This document shows, one piece after another, positions 37,289 to 46,224 of a stretch of 64,000 bases of DNA. Position numbers and translations under genes: made by a program. The notes beneath the pieces are model-generated. The model was not told where the DNA came from. It saw only the letters and a program-made list of their open reading frames with translations, and did no database searches. Each line of letters begins with the position of its first letter. The first letter of the stretch is position 1. Origin of the DNA: Agrobacterium tumefaciens (GTDB lineage Bacteria > Pseudomonadota > Alphaproteobacteria > Rhizobiales > Rhizobiaceae); contig JAGIAH010000009.1 in NCBI GenBank assembly GCA_017744915.1, positions 572,682 to 636,681 of the forward strand. Reading direction: 5' to 3'.

Positions 37289-38452
37289 ATGCGTCGTCGG
37301 TCCGCCGTGCCCTTTCAGGCGTGGGCGTCAAAATGGACCTCGCCCGCCGTCCTCGGCCTTGCCGCCTGGCTCGTTTTTCCATCTCTTGCCGCGCGTGCGG
37401 ATCTGGCCTCGCTTCTGGCGGGACTGGACAATGGCGGTGAGCAATGGCGCATGGTGCTGACCGCCTCTCCGGCGGGATCGGTGCATAATGCCTCGCTTAC
37501 CTTCAACGATGCAGCGGGGGAGGCGGCGCTGCATGGCAGCGGCATGACCCTGCCCAATGGCAGCAAGGTCGCCTTCGTTACCAACAAGAAGGGCGAGGCA
37601 ACGACGCCGGACAGCGAACGTGTGAACCGCGCCGCCAAGAAAGGCCGCATCGTCGCAACCGAAATCATGCAGCCGCCCAAGGCCTTCACCGCGGGTTCGG
37701 TGTTGCAGCGCACCTCGATGCTGGATATCGAGCCGTTGAAGCGCAAGGACCGCACGGCGTTCGTCAAGCCGAAACGCGGCAAGGACGTGGAACTTGCCTC
37801 CTTCTATTTCCGCCGCGAGGAAAAGAAGGTGGACAAGGGCGTCTCACCGATGCTGGCCGAGCTCGTCACCAACCGCACGCCGGATATTCTTGCCACGGCT
37901 TACGCGCCGGCCGAACCGGATTTCGCCCGCGAGTCGCCTTTTGACGCCATTCTCAAGAAACCCGAGGCCGGCCGTTTCGTGCCGCAGATCGCCGAAGACG
38001 ATCACGCCTGGGCGGCGACCCCGTTGCCGGCGGCCGTATTTTCCGCAGCCGAACAGCAATGCCTCGCCTCCGGCATCTATTTCGAGGCGCGTGGAGAATC
38101 GGTGAAGGGCCAGGCGGCGGTGGCGCAGGTCATCCTCAACCGCGTGCGCAATCCCGCCTATCCGAAAACCATCTGCGGCGTCGTCTATCAGAACAAGGAC
38201 TGGCGTAACCGCTGCCAGTTTTCCTTCGCCTGCGACAACATCAAGGACCGGGTGAATTCCGAACGCCACTGGAAAATGGCGCGCGAAGTGGCCATGGCCA
38301 CCACCGCCGGCAAGATCTGGCTGAAAGAAGTGGGTTCCGCCACCCATTATCACGCCGTTTATGTGCGTCCCGCCTGGGGCCGCACGATGAAGAAGGTCGG
38401 CAGGATCGGCCTGCACGTCTTTTACCGTACCTATGGTGGCGGCTGGAGCTGA
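37289..38452 (+). CDS. Secreted SleB-like cell-wall hydrolase
   Basis: 387 residues from ATG 37289; the frame opens at TTG 37247. A signal peptide is apparent: MRRR, then hydrophobic AVLGLAAWLVFPSLAARA with likely cleavage after ARA. A long middle part without recognised domain follows. The last 130 residues are the hydrolase_2/SleB catalytic domain: CLASGIYFEARGESVKGQAA with catalytic Glu, VILNRVRNPAYP, and CQFSFACD. It probably cuts peptidoglycan in the periplasm during remodelling. Start is uncertain because neither candidate has a good ribosome-binding site. Stands alone between kup and the atp operon. Confidence 0.88.
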   Translation: MRRRSAVPFQAWASKWTSPAVLGLAAWLVFPSLAARADLASLLAGLDNGGEQWRMVLTASPAGSVHNASLTFNDAAGEAALHGSGMTLPNGSKVAFVTNKKGEATTPDSERVNRAAKKGRIVATEIMQPPKAFTAGSVLQRTSMLDIEPLKRKDRTAFVKPKRGKDVELASFYFRREEKKVDKGVSPMLAELVTNRTPDILATAYAPAEPDFARESPFDAILKKPEAGRFVPQIAEDDHAWAATPLPAAVFSAAEQQCLASGIYFEARGESVKGQAAVAQVILNRVRNPAYPKTICGVVYQNKDWRNRCQFSFACDNIKDRVNSERHWKMAREVAMATTAGKIWLKEVGSATHYHAVYVRPAWGRTMKKVGRIGLHVFYRTYGGGWS

Positions 38453-38589
38453 TACCACCGCCGATTTGCCGCATTTTGCGTGTCAAAAATGCCGATTCCC
38501 TGGGGAAACATCGCCGCCAAACCGCGATTTGATGTCAAGCTATTGTTTTTGCATGATTAATTTGTGCTGAAACAACCGGCCTCAGTGCC

Positions 38590-38618
38590 TTGACTAGAGA
38601 AGCCCCTAAAACTATGTT
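38590..38618 (+). promoter_or_regulatory. Promoter of the atpIBEF'F operon
   Basis: TTGACT (38590-38595), 17 bases, TATGTT (38613-38618): a good sigma-70-like match 104 bp upstream of atpI and the best in the 270 bp gap after the hydrolase gene. Confidence 0.65.
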
Positions 38619-38722
38619 GCGCGCGACTTCAGAGCGGGCTGGAACAGGCTTAATCCGTCACCGTTTACAACTCCAAAGGGTTCTGGCATGGCTGGAACGG
38701 AGAAAATGGGTGGGATTCTAAG

Positions 38723-39088
38723 ATGACTGGCAACCGTGACGATAGTCTGGACGAGCGTCGCAGGCGCCTTGCCGAAGAACTGGCAAAGGTGAAGGCGGAG
38801 GATGAGGCGGAAGTGAGGGCGGAGACCAACGCTGCGGAAAACCGGAAAGGTTTTGCGATGGCGGTGAAGCTCTCATCGGAGTTCATTTCGGCCATCGTGG
38901 TCGGCGCTATGCTGGGTTATCTTCTGGACTATTTTGTCGGCACGACGCCGTGGGGGATGATCGTTCTTCTTCTTCTCGGTTTCTGCGCAGGCGTATTGAA
39001 TGTGTTGCGCTCGACGGGCGCGGTGGCGAAGCCGCCGCTGCTTGAGAAAGCGGACAAGCGAGACGAGGGTGGAAAAGGCGGCGTTTAA
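38723..39088 (+). CDS. atpI: ATP synthase accessory protein AtpI
   Basis: 121 residues. Small membrane protein that helps assemble the c-ring. A charged, coiled N-terminal half (RRRLAEELAKVKAEDEAEV) precedes two hydrophobic segments (LSSEFISAIVVGAMLGYLLD and WGMIVLLLLGFCAGVLNVL). First gene of the F0 operon. The F1 genes are not nearby, matching the split F0 and F1 clusters of alphaproteobacteria. Confidence 0.92.
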   Translation: MTGNRDDSLDERRRRLAEELAKVKAEDEAEVRAETNAAENRKGFAMAVKLSSEFISAIVVGAMLGYLLDYFVGTTPWGMIVLLLLGFCAGVLNVLRSTGAVAKPPLLEKADKRDEGGKGGV

Positions 39089-39151
39089 GCTGTTTTTTCT
39101 GGCAGTTGATGTGGTGCCGCGGCATGCGGCGACAAGTAAAGAGGGCAGCCG

Positions 39152-39901
39152 GTGTCAAACGATCCGACCCATCAGTTCCTGGTGCAGCCGATCATTCCGA
39201 TCGAAATTGGCGGCGTCGATTTTTCTTTCACCAATGCGTCGCTTTTCATGGTCGCGACCGTGGCTGCCGCTTCCGGTTTCCTGTATTTCGCAACGTCGAA
39301 CCGCGGTCTGATCCCGACCCGCATGCAGTCCGTTGCAGAAATGTCCTATGAGTTCATCGCCTCCATGCTGCGCGAAGGCGCCGGCAAGAAGGGCATGGTC
39401 TTCTTCCCATTCGTCTTTTCGCTGTTCATGTTCGTGCTGACGGCGAACCTTCTTGGCATGTTCCCGTATTTCTTCACGGTCACCAGCCAGATCATCGTCA
39501 CCTTCGCGCTTGCCTGCCTCGTCATCGGCACGGTCATCGTTTACGGTTTTTACAAGCACGGCCTGCACTTCTTCGGCATCTTCGCCCCCTCGGGCGTGCC
39601 CAAGGCGCTTTTGCCGCTTGTCGCGTCAATTGAAATGATCTCGTTCCTGTCGCGCCCGATCAGCCTTTCGGTTCGTCTTTTCGCGAACATGCTGGCCGGC
39701 CACATTACGCTCAAGGTTTTCGCAGGCTTCGTCGCCTCCATGGGTGCGCTCGGCGCGCTCGGCGTCGGCGGCGCTGTCCTGCCTCTCATCATGACGGTCG
39801 CGATGACCGCTCTCGAATTTCTCGTTGCCTTCCTGCAGGCTTATGTGTTCGCGGTACTGACTTGCATGTACCTGAACGACGCCGTGCATGGTGGTCACTG
39901 A
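39152..39901 (+). CDS. atpB: ATP synthase F0 subunit a
   Basis: 249 residues. Inner-membrane proton-channel subunit. The essential arginine lies in [17 protein letters not shown], and the last helix carries [20 protein letters not shown]. Hydrophobic throughout, five to six helices. Starts with GTG at 39152 preceded by GAGGG. It follows atpI by 63 bp and precedes atpE by 72 bp. Confidence 0.97.
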   Translation: MSNDPTHQFLVQPIIPIEIGGVDFSFTNASLFMVATVAAASGFLYFATSNRGLIPTRMQSVAEMSYEFIASMLREGAGKKGMVFFPFVFSLFMFVLTANLLGMFPYFFTVTSQIIVTFALACLVIGTVIVYGFYKHGLHFFGIFAPSGVPKALLPLVASIEMISFLSRPISLSVRLFANMLAGHITLKVFAGFVASMGALGALGVGGAVLPLIMTVAMTALEFLVAFLQAYVFAVLTCMYLNDAVHGGH

Positions 39902-39973
39902 GAAGTAAAGTCGCTGGCCCCGGCAACGGGCGTCAAAAACAGCCGCAACAACCAATATCTCAAGGAGTCTCAC

Positions 39974-40201
39974 ATGGAAGCGGAAGCAGCAAAGTACATC
40001 GGCGCAGGTCTCGCATGCCTCGGCATGGCTGGTACGTCCCTCGCACTCGGCCGTATCTTCGGTGATTACCTGTCCGGCGCACTGCGCAACCCCTCTGCTG
40101 CCGACAGCCAGTTCGGCCGTCTGGTATTCGGCTTCGCCGTTACGGAAGCTCTGGGCATCTTCTCGCTGCTCGTTGCTCTCCTTCTCCTGTTCGCTGTTTA
40201 A
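39974..40201 (+). CDS. atpE: ATP synthase F0 subunit c
   Basis: 75 residues, a helical hairpin forming the rotor ring. The polar loop has Arg38-Asn39-Pro40 and the proton-carrying carboxylate is Glu58 in AVTEALGIF, as in other Glu-type c subunits. The first helix is Gly-rich. A strong AAGGAG stands seven bases before the ATG, fitting the high copy number needed for the ring. Confidence 0.97.
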   Translation: MEAEAAKYIGAGLACLGMAGTSLALGRIFGDYLSGALRNPSAADSQFGRLVFGFAVTEALGIFSLLVALLLLFAV

Positions 40202-40280
40202 TCGCAGCATCAGGTACGGATCACGGCCCGCAAATGGCGTGCCGTGATCCTTCGCATTTGCAGTCCCCCTGGAGGTGAGC

Positions 40281-40922
40281 ATGTTCGTGACCGAGGCTTA
40301 TGCCCAGTCAGCACCGACCGTAGGTGAAACGCATACGGAAACTCCGGCTGTCGGTCAGCCGCAACCGGAAGCCACGCACACGGAAACCGGTGTAGCGCAC
40401 GGCGCCGAACACGGTGCTTCCGGCGTTTTCCCGCCGTTCGACCAGTCTACTTATGCATCGCAGGTCCTGTGGCTGGCGATCACGTTCGGCCTTTTCTACC
40501 TGCTCATGCAGAAGGTCATCGTTCCGCGCGTCGGCGGCATTCTCGAAAACCGTCATGGACGCATCGCACAGGATCTCGACGAAGCGGCACGGCTGAAAAG
40601 CGAAGCCGACGCAGCCGTCGAAACCTATGAAAAAGAACTCGCGGCAGCCCGCGCCAAGGCAAGCTCCATCGGCGCCGCGGCTCGTGACGCCGCCAAGGCG
40701 AAGGCCGATGCCGACCGCGCCGCGATCGAAGCCGGTCTTGCCGAGAAGCTCGCCGCCGCTGAAAAGCGCATTGCGGGCATCAAGGAACAGGCATTCGCCG
40801 ATGTTGGCGCCATTGCCGAGGAAACCGCGACCGCGATCGTTGACCAGCTGGTCGGCACCAAGGTCAAGGACACGGACGTCAAGGCAGCCATCGCCGCCGC
40901 TTCTGCCGTGAAGGGAGCCTGA
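40281..40922 (+). CDS. atpF': ATP synthase F0 subunit b' (second b-type stalk subunit)
   Basis: 213 residues. A 55-residue hydrophilic N-terminal extension rich in Thr, Glu and His precedes one membrane helix ([18 protein letters not shown]). A long charged coiled coil follows, with Ala/Lys/Glu repeats. Alphaproteobacteria and photosynthetic bacteria use a b/b' heterodimer as the peripheral stalk. ATG 40281 is used; the upstream GTG at 40275 is part of the GGAGG ribosome-binding site. Only one base separates its stop from the atpF start. Confidence 0.95.
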   Translation: MFVTEAYAQSAPTVGETHTETPAVGQPQPEATHTETGVAHGAEHGASGVFPPFDQSTYASQVLWLAITFGLFYLLMQKVIVPRVGGILENRHGRIAQDLDEAARLKSEADAAVETYEKELAAARAKASSIGAAARDAAKAKADADRAAIEAGLAEKLAAAEKRIAGIKEQAFADVGAIAEETATAIVDQLVGTKVKDTDVKAAIAAASAVKGA

Positions 40923-40923
40923 T

Positions 40924-41409
40924 ATGGCATTTGATGCATCATTTTTCGCTCTCGTCGGTCTCGTCCTTTTCTTCGTCCTGATCGCCTATCTCAAGGTTCC
41001 GGGCATGCTTTCCAAGTCTCTGGACGAGCGTGCGCAGAACATTCAGGACGAGCTGGCCGAAGCCAAGCGTCTGCGTGAAGAGGCCCAGCACCTGCTGGCC
41101 GAATATCAGCGCAAGCGCAAGGAAGCTGAAGCGGAAGCCGCCGGCATCGTCGCCGCCGCCGAACGCGAAGCCGCCGCGCTCACCGAAGAAGCCAAGCAGA
41201 AGACGGAAGAATTTGTCGCCCGCCGCACGGCCCTTTCGGAACAGAAGATCAAGCAGGCCGAAGAAGACGCCATCGGCGCCGTCCGCGCTGCCGCCGTCGA
41301 CATCGCCATCGCTGCTTCCGAGAAGCTCTTGGCTGAAAAGACCACGGCTGCCGCAAAGGCCAAGCTTTTCACCGCCACGATCGGCGAAGTGAAGTCCAAG
41401 CTGAATTGA
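40924..41409 (+). CDS. atpF: ATP synthase F0 subunit b
   Basis: 161 residues. One N-terminal membrane helix (FFALVGLVLFFVLIAYL) followed by a long Ala/Glu/Lys coiled coil forming the stator stalk with b'. Starts one base after the b' stop (TGATATG), so the two partners are translated together in step. Last gene of the operon, closed by a strong terminator. Confidence 0.97.
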   Translation: MAFDASFFALVGLVLFFVLIAYLKVPGMLSKSLDERAQNIQDELAEAKRLREEAQHLLAEYQRKRKEAEAEAAGIVAAAEREAAALTEEAKQKTEEFVARRTALSEQKIKQAEEDAIGAVRAAAVDIAIAASEKLLAEKTTAAAKAKLFTATIGEVKSKLN

Positions 41410-41445
41410 CGCTTTACATCAGGCCTTCCGTGGTCTTGCAATCTG

Positions 41446-41476
41446 AAACCCCTCCAGTCCGCTGAGAGGGGTTTTT
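41446..41476 (+). terminator. Intrinsic terminator of the atp operon
   Basis: AAACCCCTC (41446-41454) pairs perfectly with GAGGGGTTT (41466-41474); an 11-base loop and TTTTT at 41472-41476 complete a typical rho-independent terminator, 37 bp past the atpF stop. Confidence 0.9.
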
Positions 41477-41654
41477 GCTTTCTGCCTGCCATGTTTGAAC
41501 GAGTGCAGCCAGCTTTCGGTCGCCGATACGGTTGCAACATGTTGAGTTTCAGCGATAGCTTCCCCCGAAGACTGATGTGTCGGACGCCTGAAGCGATTGG
41601 TTGAATTGCAAACGATCGGCTTGCATTGGTCATGGATTGAATGGGAGGAACCTT

Positions 41655-42116
41655 ATGAAGATCAACGACGCGATCAGAGCGGATATGGAAAACTCTGTAC
41701 TCTGCTGGCTTGCGACCGTCGATGATGATGGCACGCCCAGTGTGACACCGAAGGAGATATTCACCAGTCACGGCGAAGAACATATTGTCATCGCCGACAT
41801 TGCTTCATCACACAGTGTCCGTAATGTGATCGCCCGCCCTAAGGTCTGCGTCAGTTTCGTCGATATATTTCGTCAGAAGGGGTTCAAACTTAAGGGCAAT
41901 GCGAGAATACTGGCTCCCGACGACGCGGATTTTCAGGCGTTTGGTGCCGATCTCCTGCGTATGGCGGGTAAGGATTTTCCGATACGGAATATTATTGCGG
42001 TTGAGATCGAAAGCGTTTCCCGCATATGGGCACCGAGCTACAAGCTGTTTCCCGAACGCAGCGAGAACGAGAGAATGCAGAGCGCTTGTGAGACCTACGG
42101 TGTTCAGCGTGTCTAG
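41655..42116 (+). CDS. Pyridoxamine-5'-phosphate-oxidase-like (split beta-barrel) FMN protein
   Basis: 153 residues. N-terminal CWLATVDDDGTPSVTPKEIF and the following HIVIADIASSHSVRNVIARP, VCVSFVDIFRQKGFKLKG fit the PPOX/FMN-binding split barrel. Such proteins bind FMN, haem or F420 and often reduce small substrates; no specific reaction can be assigned. Start ATG 41655 follows GGGAGGA. The gene is noticeably less GC-rich than its neighbours, as is the 200 bp before it. It stands alone, convergent with rnhB. Confidence 0.82.
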   Translation: MKINDAIRADMENSVLCWLATVDDDGTPSVTPKEIFTSHGEEHIVIADIASSHSVRNVIARPKVCVSFVDIFRQKGFKLKGNARILAPDDADFQAFGADLLRMAGKDFPIRNIIAVEIESVSRIWAPSYKLFPERSENERMQSACETYGVQRV

Positions 42117-42176
42117 GCGAGGATGACGGTCTAGATTGGCAGTGATTTATGGGTGGCCAAACGTCGGCCATCCCAC

Positions 42177-42830
42177 TCAATCCCGCTTCAGCGGCCGAAA
42201 GCTCATTCTATGCAGTGGGCAGGGCCCGTGGCTTTCGATGGCGCGCAGGTGGGCGGGCGTGCCGTAACCGGCATGGCCTTCGAAGCCGTAGGAGGCGTGC
42301 ACCACGCCGGCGCGTTCCATCATCCGGTCGCGGGTCACCTTGGCGATGATCGAGGCGGCGGCGATGGAGAGGGAGCGGGAATCGCCCTTGATGACGGCCT
42401 TGGCTTCGCAGGCGATGCCCGGTGGCCTGTCGCGGCCGTCGGCCAGCACGAGGGCAGGGGAGATTTCGAGACCGAGCACGGCGCGGCGCATGGCATCAAG
42501 GCTGGCGCGCAGAATATTCATGCTGTCGATCAGGCTGGGGCCGGAGGAGGCGACGGACACGATCGAGGTTTCCATGATCTGAACAAAAAGGCTTTCCCGC
42601 TTCTGTCGGGTCAGCTTCTTGGAATCGTCCATGCCCTTGGGAATATTATCGGGATCGAGAATGACGGCTGCCGCAACCACCGGGCCGGCGAGCGGCCCCC
42701 GGCCTGCCTCATCCGTGCCGGCCACGGGCCAGAGGCCCTTCTTTCTCGCTTCCAGTTCGAAGGAGAAATCCGGACCGGTATCGGCAAGATCGAAAAGGGC
42801 AGGAGAATCGGGTGTGGCGGTGCGTTTCAT
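42177..42830 (-). CDS. rnhB: Ribonuclease HII
   Basis: 217 residues. It nicks RNA in RNA/DNA hybrids, including single misincorporated ribonucleotides. The active-site aspartates and Glu lie in [16 protein letters not shown], with [16 protein letters not shown] and [17 protein letters not shown] further on. ATG 42830 (MKRTATPDS) is favoured; 12 more codons upstream are open but unlikely. Convergent with the PPOX-like gene. Confidence 0.96.
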   Translation of the reverse strand: MKRTATPDSPALFDLADTGPDFSFELEARKKGLWPVAGTDEAGRGPLAGPVVAAAVILDPDNIPKGMDDSKKLTRQKRESLFVQIMETSIVSVASSGPSLIDSMNILRASLDAMRRAVLGLEISPALVLADGRDRPPGIACEAKAVIKGDSRSLSIAAASIIAKVTRDRMMERAGVVHASYGFEGHAGYGTPAHLRAIESHGPCPLHRMSFRPLKRD

Positions 42831-43160
42831 GCGGCGAAACTCGCACACACACCCGATCTCCTGCAAGCCCCCGGAAGCGGGCGATGACAGGCGCGGGGAG
42901 CCGGGGTCAAGGGGCGTGGCTCACCGTGCCCCTAAGGTCATCATGACCTTTGATCCTCCAACGGGGCGGCGGAGGAAAAATGATCGCACGCGAGGCGGCG
43001 GTTCCGGGGGCAATGTCCGGCGAGCCAGGGAAAACCCGCCGGGCATTTCGTCGAGAGCGTGGTCGACCAAAACGAAGGGCCGCGCTTCTCATAATGTTCT
43101 TCCCGATATCGGCACGCCGATGCGGCGGTTTCGATCAGGGAGCGCTTTCCGTGCCCGTTT
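42831..43160. other. Intergenic stretch between rnhB and the radical SAM gene
   Basis: About 330 bp, GC-rich. Several short frames cross it on both strands, but all give Arg/Pro/Gly-rich translations with no start signal. I see no gene, repeat or hairpin that I would defend. It must hold the rnhB promoter and the 3' end of the upstream gene. Confidence 0.5.
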
Positions 43161-44318
43161 TCAAAGCAGCGACAATTGTACGCCGGCACCGCCCGGCGGC
43201 ACGAAGAGATCGTCACGCAGGTGAATGCCGCGGCGAATAAGGCCGAGCCTTTTGGTCGCCATCTCGAAACGCCGGCCGATCTGCCAGGCATAGGGGCCGG
43301 CACCCTTCATGCGCTTGCCGAATTCCGCGTCGTAATCCTTGCCATCACGCATGGAGCGCACCAGCGACATGACATGGCGGTAACGGTCCGGATAGTTGCG
43401 CAGCAACCAGTCGCGAAAGAGCGGGCTCACCTCCAGCGGCAGGCGCAGCAGCACGTAGGACGCTTCGGTTGCGCCAGCGGCCTTGCCGGCCTCGAGAATG
43501 CGTTCGATCTCATGATCATTGAGGGCCGGAATGACGGGCGCCATCATCACGGCGACCGGGATACCGGCTTCCGTCAGCGCCTTGACCGCCTCCAGCCGCT
43601 TCTCCGGCGTTGCGGCGCGCGGTTCCATGTTGCGCGCGAGTTTCCGGTCCAGTGTGGTTACGGAAATGCCGACCTTGGCGAGGCCCTTTTTGGCCATGGG
43701 CGCCAGAATGTCGATATCCCGCTTGATCAGCGCCGATTTGGTGACGATGGCGACGGGGTGATCGGCCTTGGCCAGCACTTCCAGTATCTGCCGCATGATG
43801 CGCCATTCGCGCTCGATCGGCTGATAGGGATCGGTATTGGTGCCGATGGCGATCACCCTCGGCTTGTAGCCGGGCTTTGCCAGCTCCCGTTCGAGAAGCT
43901 TTGCCGCATCCGGCTTGGCGAAGAGTTTCGATTCGAAATCGAGCCCGGCCGAAAGCCCCATATAGCTGTGTGTGGGGCGGGCGAAACAATAGATGCAGCC
44001 ATGTTCGCAGCCGCGATAGGGATTGATGGAGCGGTCGAAGGGGATATCGGGCGATTCGTTGCGGGTGATGATGCTGCGCGGCTTTTCCACCTGCACCTCG
44101 GTGCGGAATTCCGGCATGTCTTCGAGCGTCTGCCAGCCATCGTCGAAAACCTCGTGCTGCAAGGTCTCGAAGCGCCCGTCCGGGTTCAGCCCGGCGCCCC
44201 TGCCACGACGGCGGTCGATCTCGATGCGCAGGCCGGATGCATCGGCGAGCGCATTGGCAATATCCGGCATATGGCTCGGCTGGAAGGCAGCCTGCCCCGA
44301 AAGCGTATGGTTTCTCAT
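43161..44318 (-). CDS. Radical SAM protein of the SplB-like / PA0069 kind
   Basis: 385 residues. The cluster motif CxxxCxxC is in YRGCEHGCIYCFARP, preceded by SINPYRGCE, and followed by TNTDPYQPIEREWRIMRQ and PVAIVTKSALIKRDID. This matches the family annotated as PA0069-type radical SAM proteins, related to spore photoproduct lyase; no reaction is established to my knowledge. ATG 44318 preceded by GGGAG is chosen over a start ten codons upstream. Monocistronic. Confidence 0.88.
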   Translation of the reverse strand: MRNHTLSGQAAFQPSHMPDIANALADASGLRIEIDRRRGRGAGLNPDGRFETLQHEVFDDGWQTLEDMPEFRTEVQVEKPRSIITRNESPDIPFDRSINPYRGCEHGCIYCFARPTHSYMGLSAGLDFESKLFAKPDAAKLLERELAKPGYKPRVIAIGTNTDPYQPIEREWRIMRQILEVLAKADHPVAIVTKSALIKRDIDILAPMAKKGLAKVGISVTTLDRKLARNMEPRAATPEKRLEAVKALTEAGIPVAVMMAPVIPALNDHEIERILEAGKAAGATEASYVLLRLPLEVSPLFRDWLLRNYPDRYRHVMSLVRSMRDGKDYDAEFGKRMKGAGPYAWQIGRRFEMATKRLGLIRRGIHLRDDLFVPPGGAGVQLSLL

Positions 44319-44598
44319 CTGGATGCTCCCAGGACGCTGCACACCCATCGAGGCGCGCTCAACGCCCTAAACCGTTTCCATGCGGACGGGCGTTTCCTCG
44401 CTGTCCGAATGATTAAATTCCTACATCAGGAATGAGAACAATACAAGAACAAAATTGTGAATTCGTGACATGCCACACAGCCTGCGGCGAAGATGGCGGG
44501 CTCCGGATCCTGTTTGAAGAAGGCCATGTCCGAATGGGTGGCGGTGGTTTTTACCGTGATGAGCGCAGTGGCAATTTATTGTGCGATGCGTTAGAGCT

Positions 44599-45123
44599 AT
44601 GCCTATGTTGACAGTGATTATGGAATGCCGGGATCAGGAACCGGAACTGGCGCACACGCTGTCTGCGCTCGTCACCGGGGCCGTGGAAGGGCTGGTAAGC
44701 GATGTGGTGATCCTCGATCACGGTTCGCGCGATGGGTCGTCGCGCGTTGCCGATGCCGCCGGCTGCCGTTTTTATGGGCAGTGGGACATCGAGGAGATCG
44801 TGCAATCCGCCCGCGGCGGCTGGCTGCTGCTGATAGAGCCCGGCGCGCGCCCGCAGGCAGGCTGGATCGACGAGATTCTCGAATATGTGGCGATCTGCGC
44901 GCAGCCGGCCCGCTTTTCGCCGTCGCGTTATCATCGCCGCAATGTCTTTAGCCGCGTGCTGCGCCGCGTTCCGCCGCTGGAGCATGGATATCTTCTGCCG
45001 AAGAAACATGCCGTCTCGATCGCCAAATCGGGCATGGGCCTGACGCAGCTCGTCGGCGCGCAAAAGCCGCGCCGGCTGAATGCGGAAATGGTGCCCGCCT
45101 GGGCGCTGCGGGCCATGGCCTGA
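44599..45123 (+). CDS. Short glycosyltransferase-like (GT-A) protein
   Basis: 174 residues. LTVIMECRDQEPELAHTLSA and SDVVILDHGSRDGSSRVADA resemble the first Rossmann strand and the nucleotide-sugar site of family 2 glycosyltransferases. The protein is much shorter than a full enzyme, and the DxD/ED motifs are not obvious, so activity is uncertain. No membrane segment. Basic C-terminal part. ATG 44605 or GTG 44581 are other possible starts. Acceptor and partner genes not evident. Confidence 0.65.
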   Translation: MPMLTVIMECRDQEPELAHTLSALVTGAVEGLVSDVVILDHGSRDGSSRVADAAGCRFYGQWDIEEIVQSARGGWLLLIEPGARPQAGWIDEILEYVAICAQPARFSPSRYHRRNVFSRVLRRVPPLEHGYLLPKKHAVSIAKSGMGLTQLVGAQKPRRLNAEMVPAWALRAMA

Positions 45124-45273
45124 GGTCAGTGGCGCCTTTGGCGCATTGGTTCCCAATTTGCCAAAAGAGATGGTAGCCTAAGCGAACACTAAACTTAAGC
45201 GATACTATAAGATTATACTCGACTTATGAGGGAATAAAGAGCAGTCTCGACCCATTTTTCAAAGGAGGGTCGC

Positions 45274-46125
45274 ATGCTCTGTGAAGTCTCTAAATCTTCG
45301 ATGCTTGTCACTGTTTTTTGCGGTTTCATTACCCTTGTCGCGCCGACGGCGGCGATGTCCCAGGCGGCATGTGGGGCCGGGGGGATCGTGTTTAAGAGCA
45401 GGGAACTCAAAGTCGATGCTGACGGTGCTCCGAATTCCTATCTCGTCGATGGCAAGGGGTTATCCTACACCTGCGATGGTGTGACGGCGGTCGGCTCCAC
45501 GCCGAAGACGGATCCGGATCGCTGGCAGGATAAGTGCCGTGCAGCCTGGAAAAAAGCCGTCGCAACAGGTGATTACTCAAAAGTCAGAATTTTTGGATTT
45601 TCCAAAGACGAGAACAATAGACCGATCGTCCAGAAAGCTGGTGATCCCTTTCCTGGAAAAGCCTTCATCACGGAAACCTCCGTGCCGGTTCCAGACGGTC
45701 CTGTTGGAACACAGAGGCATTGGGTGGATGCCAACGAAATTCCCTACGTGGTTCTCTCCAGCAGCTTCGTGAGCAGGTATGGCGTGAAGGATGGCGATAT
45801 AGCTGTCATCTATCGTCCGGCGACGAGAAAATTTGCCTATGCGGTTTATGGCGATGGCGGTGATCTTGGCGAGGCGTCGGTGCGGCTGCATCAGGATATC
45901 GGCAATAATCCGCTGGTGAACTATGGAGGCGTGATGCGCGCCAAGTCGGGGATCGCCGATAAGACCAGAAACGGGCCAGTCGCCATCTTAACCGTTATTT
46001 TCCCTGGTAAAACGACGCATCCAACGGTCGATGCAAAAAAGTGGCGAGAGGAAATTGCCGCCAAGGGGAAAGCCCAGTTTGAGCAATGGGGTGGCGTTAG
46101 AAAACTGGTGGAATGCGCCCGTTGA
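45274..46125 (+). CDS. Secreted GH75-like chitosanase
   Basis: 283 residues. Signal peptide MLCEVSKSSMLVTVF..., with a hydrophobic core to about residue 27 and cleavage probably after MSQA. The mature part resembles fungal-type chitosanases of family 75: EIPYVVLSSSFVSRYGVKDGD, then AVYGDGGDLGEASVRLHQDI, which should carry the catalytic Asp and Glu. It would hydrolyse partly deacetylated chitin outside the cytoplasm. ATG 45274 has the strong AAAGGAGGG. The gene and its leader are clearly AT-richer than the surroundings and its codon use is less biased, suggesting transfer. Confidence 0.75.
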   Translation: MLCEVSKSSMLVTVFCGFITLVAPTAAMSQAACGAGGIVFKSRELKVDADGAPNSYLVDGKGLSYTCDGVTAVGSTPKTDPDRWQDKCRAAWKKAVATGDYSKVRIFGFSKDENNRPIVQKAGDPFPGKAFITETSVPVPDGPVGTQRHWVDANEIPYVVLSSSFVSRYGVKDGDIAVIYRPATRKFAYAVYGDGGDLGEASVRLHQDIGNNPLVNYGGVMRAKSGIADKTRNGPVAILTVIFPGKTTHPTVDAKKWREEIAAKGKAQFEQWGGVRKLVECAR

Positions 46126-46150
46126 GGCACGCAGCTGCGGGTAAGTGAAA

Positions 46151-46171
46151 TGGGCGGCGTGATGCCGCCCA
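46151..46171. terminator. Hairpin between convergent chitosanase and oxidase genes
   Basis: TGGGCGGC, five bases, GCCGCCCA: perfect 8 bp stem 25 bp past the chitosanase stop and 53 bp from the oxidase stop. Neither side has a strong T-run, so its terminator role is tentative. Confidence 0.4.
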
Positions 46172-46224
46172 AACACCCCGCCAGCGCAGGGAAGCCTGTA
46201 TTTATCAGCTGCTCCGCTGAACTG

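Noticed and set aside
42867..43303. Possible small or decayed gene between rnhB and the radical SAM gene
   Set aside because: All frames are Arg/Pro-rich without start signals or family resemblance, and the longer ones run into the flanking genes.
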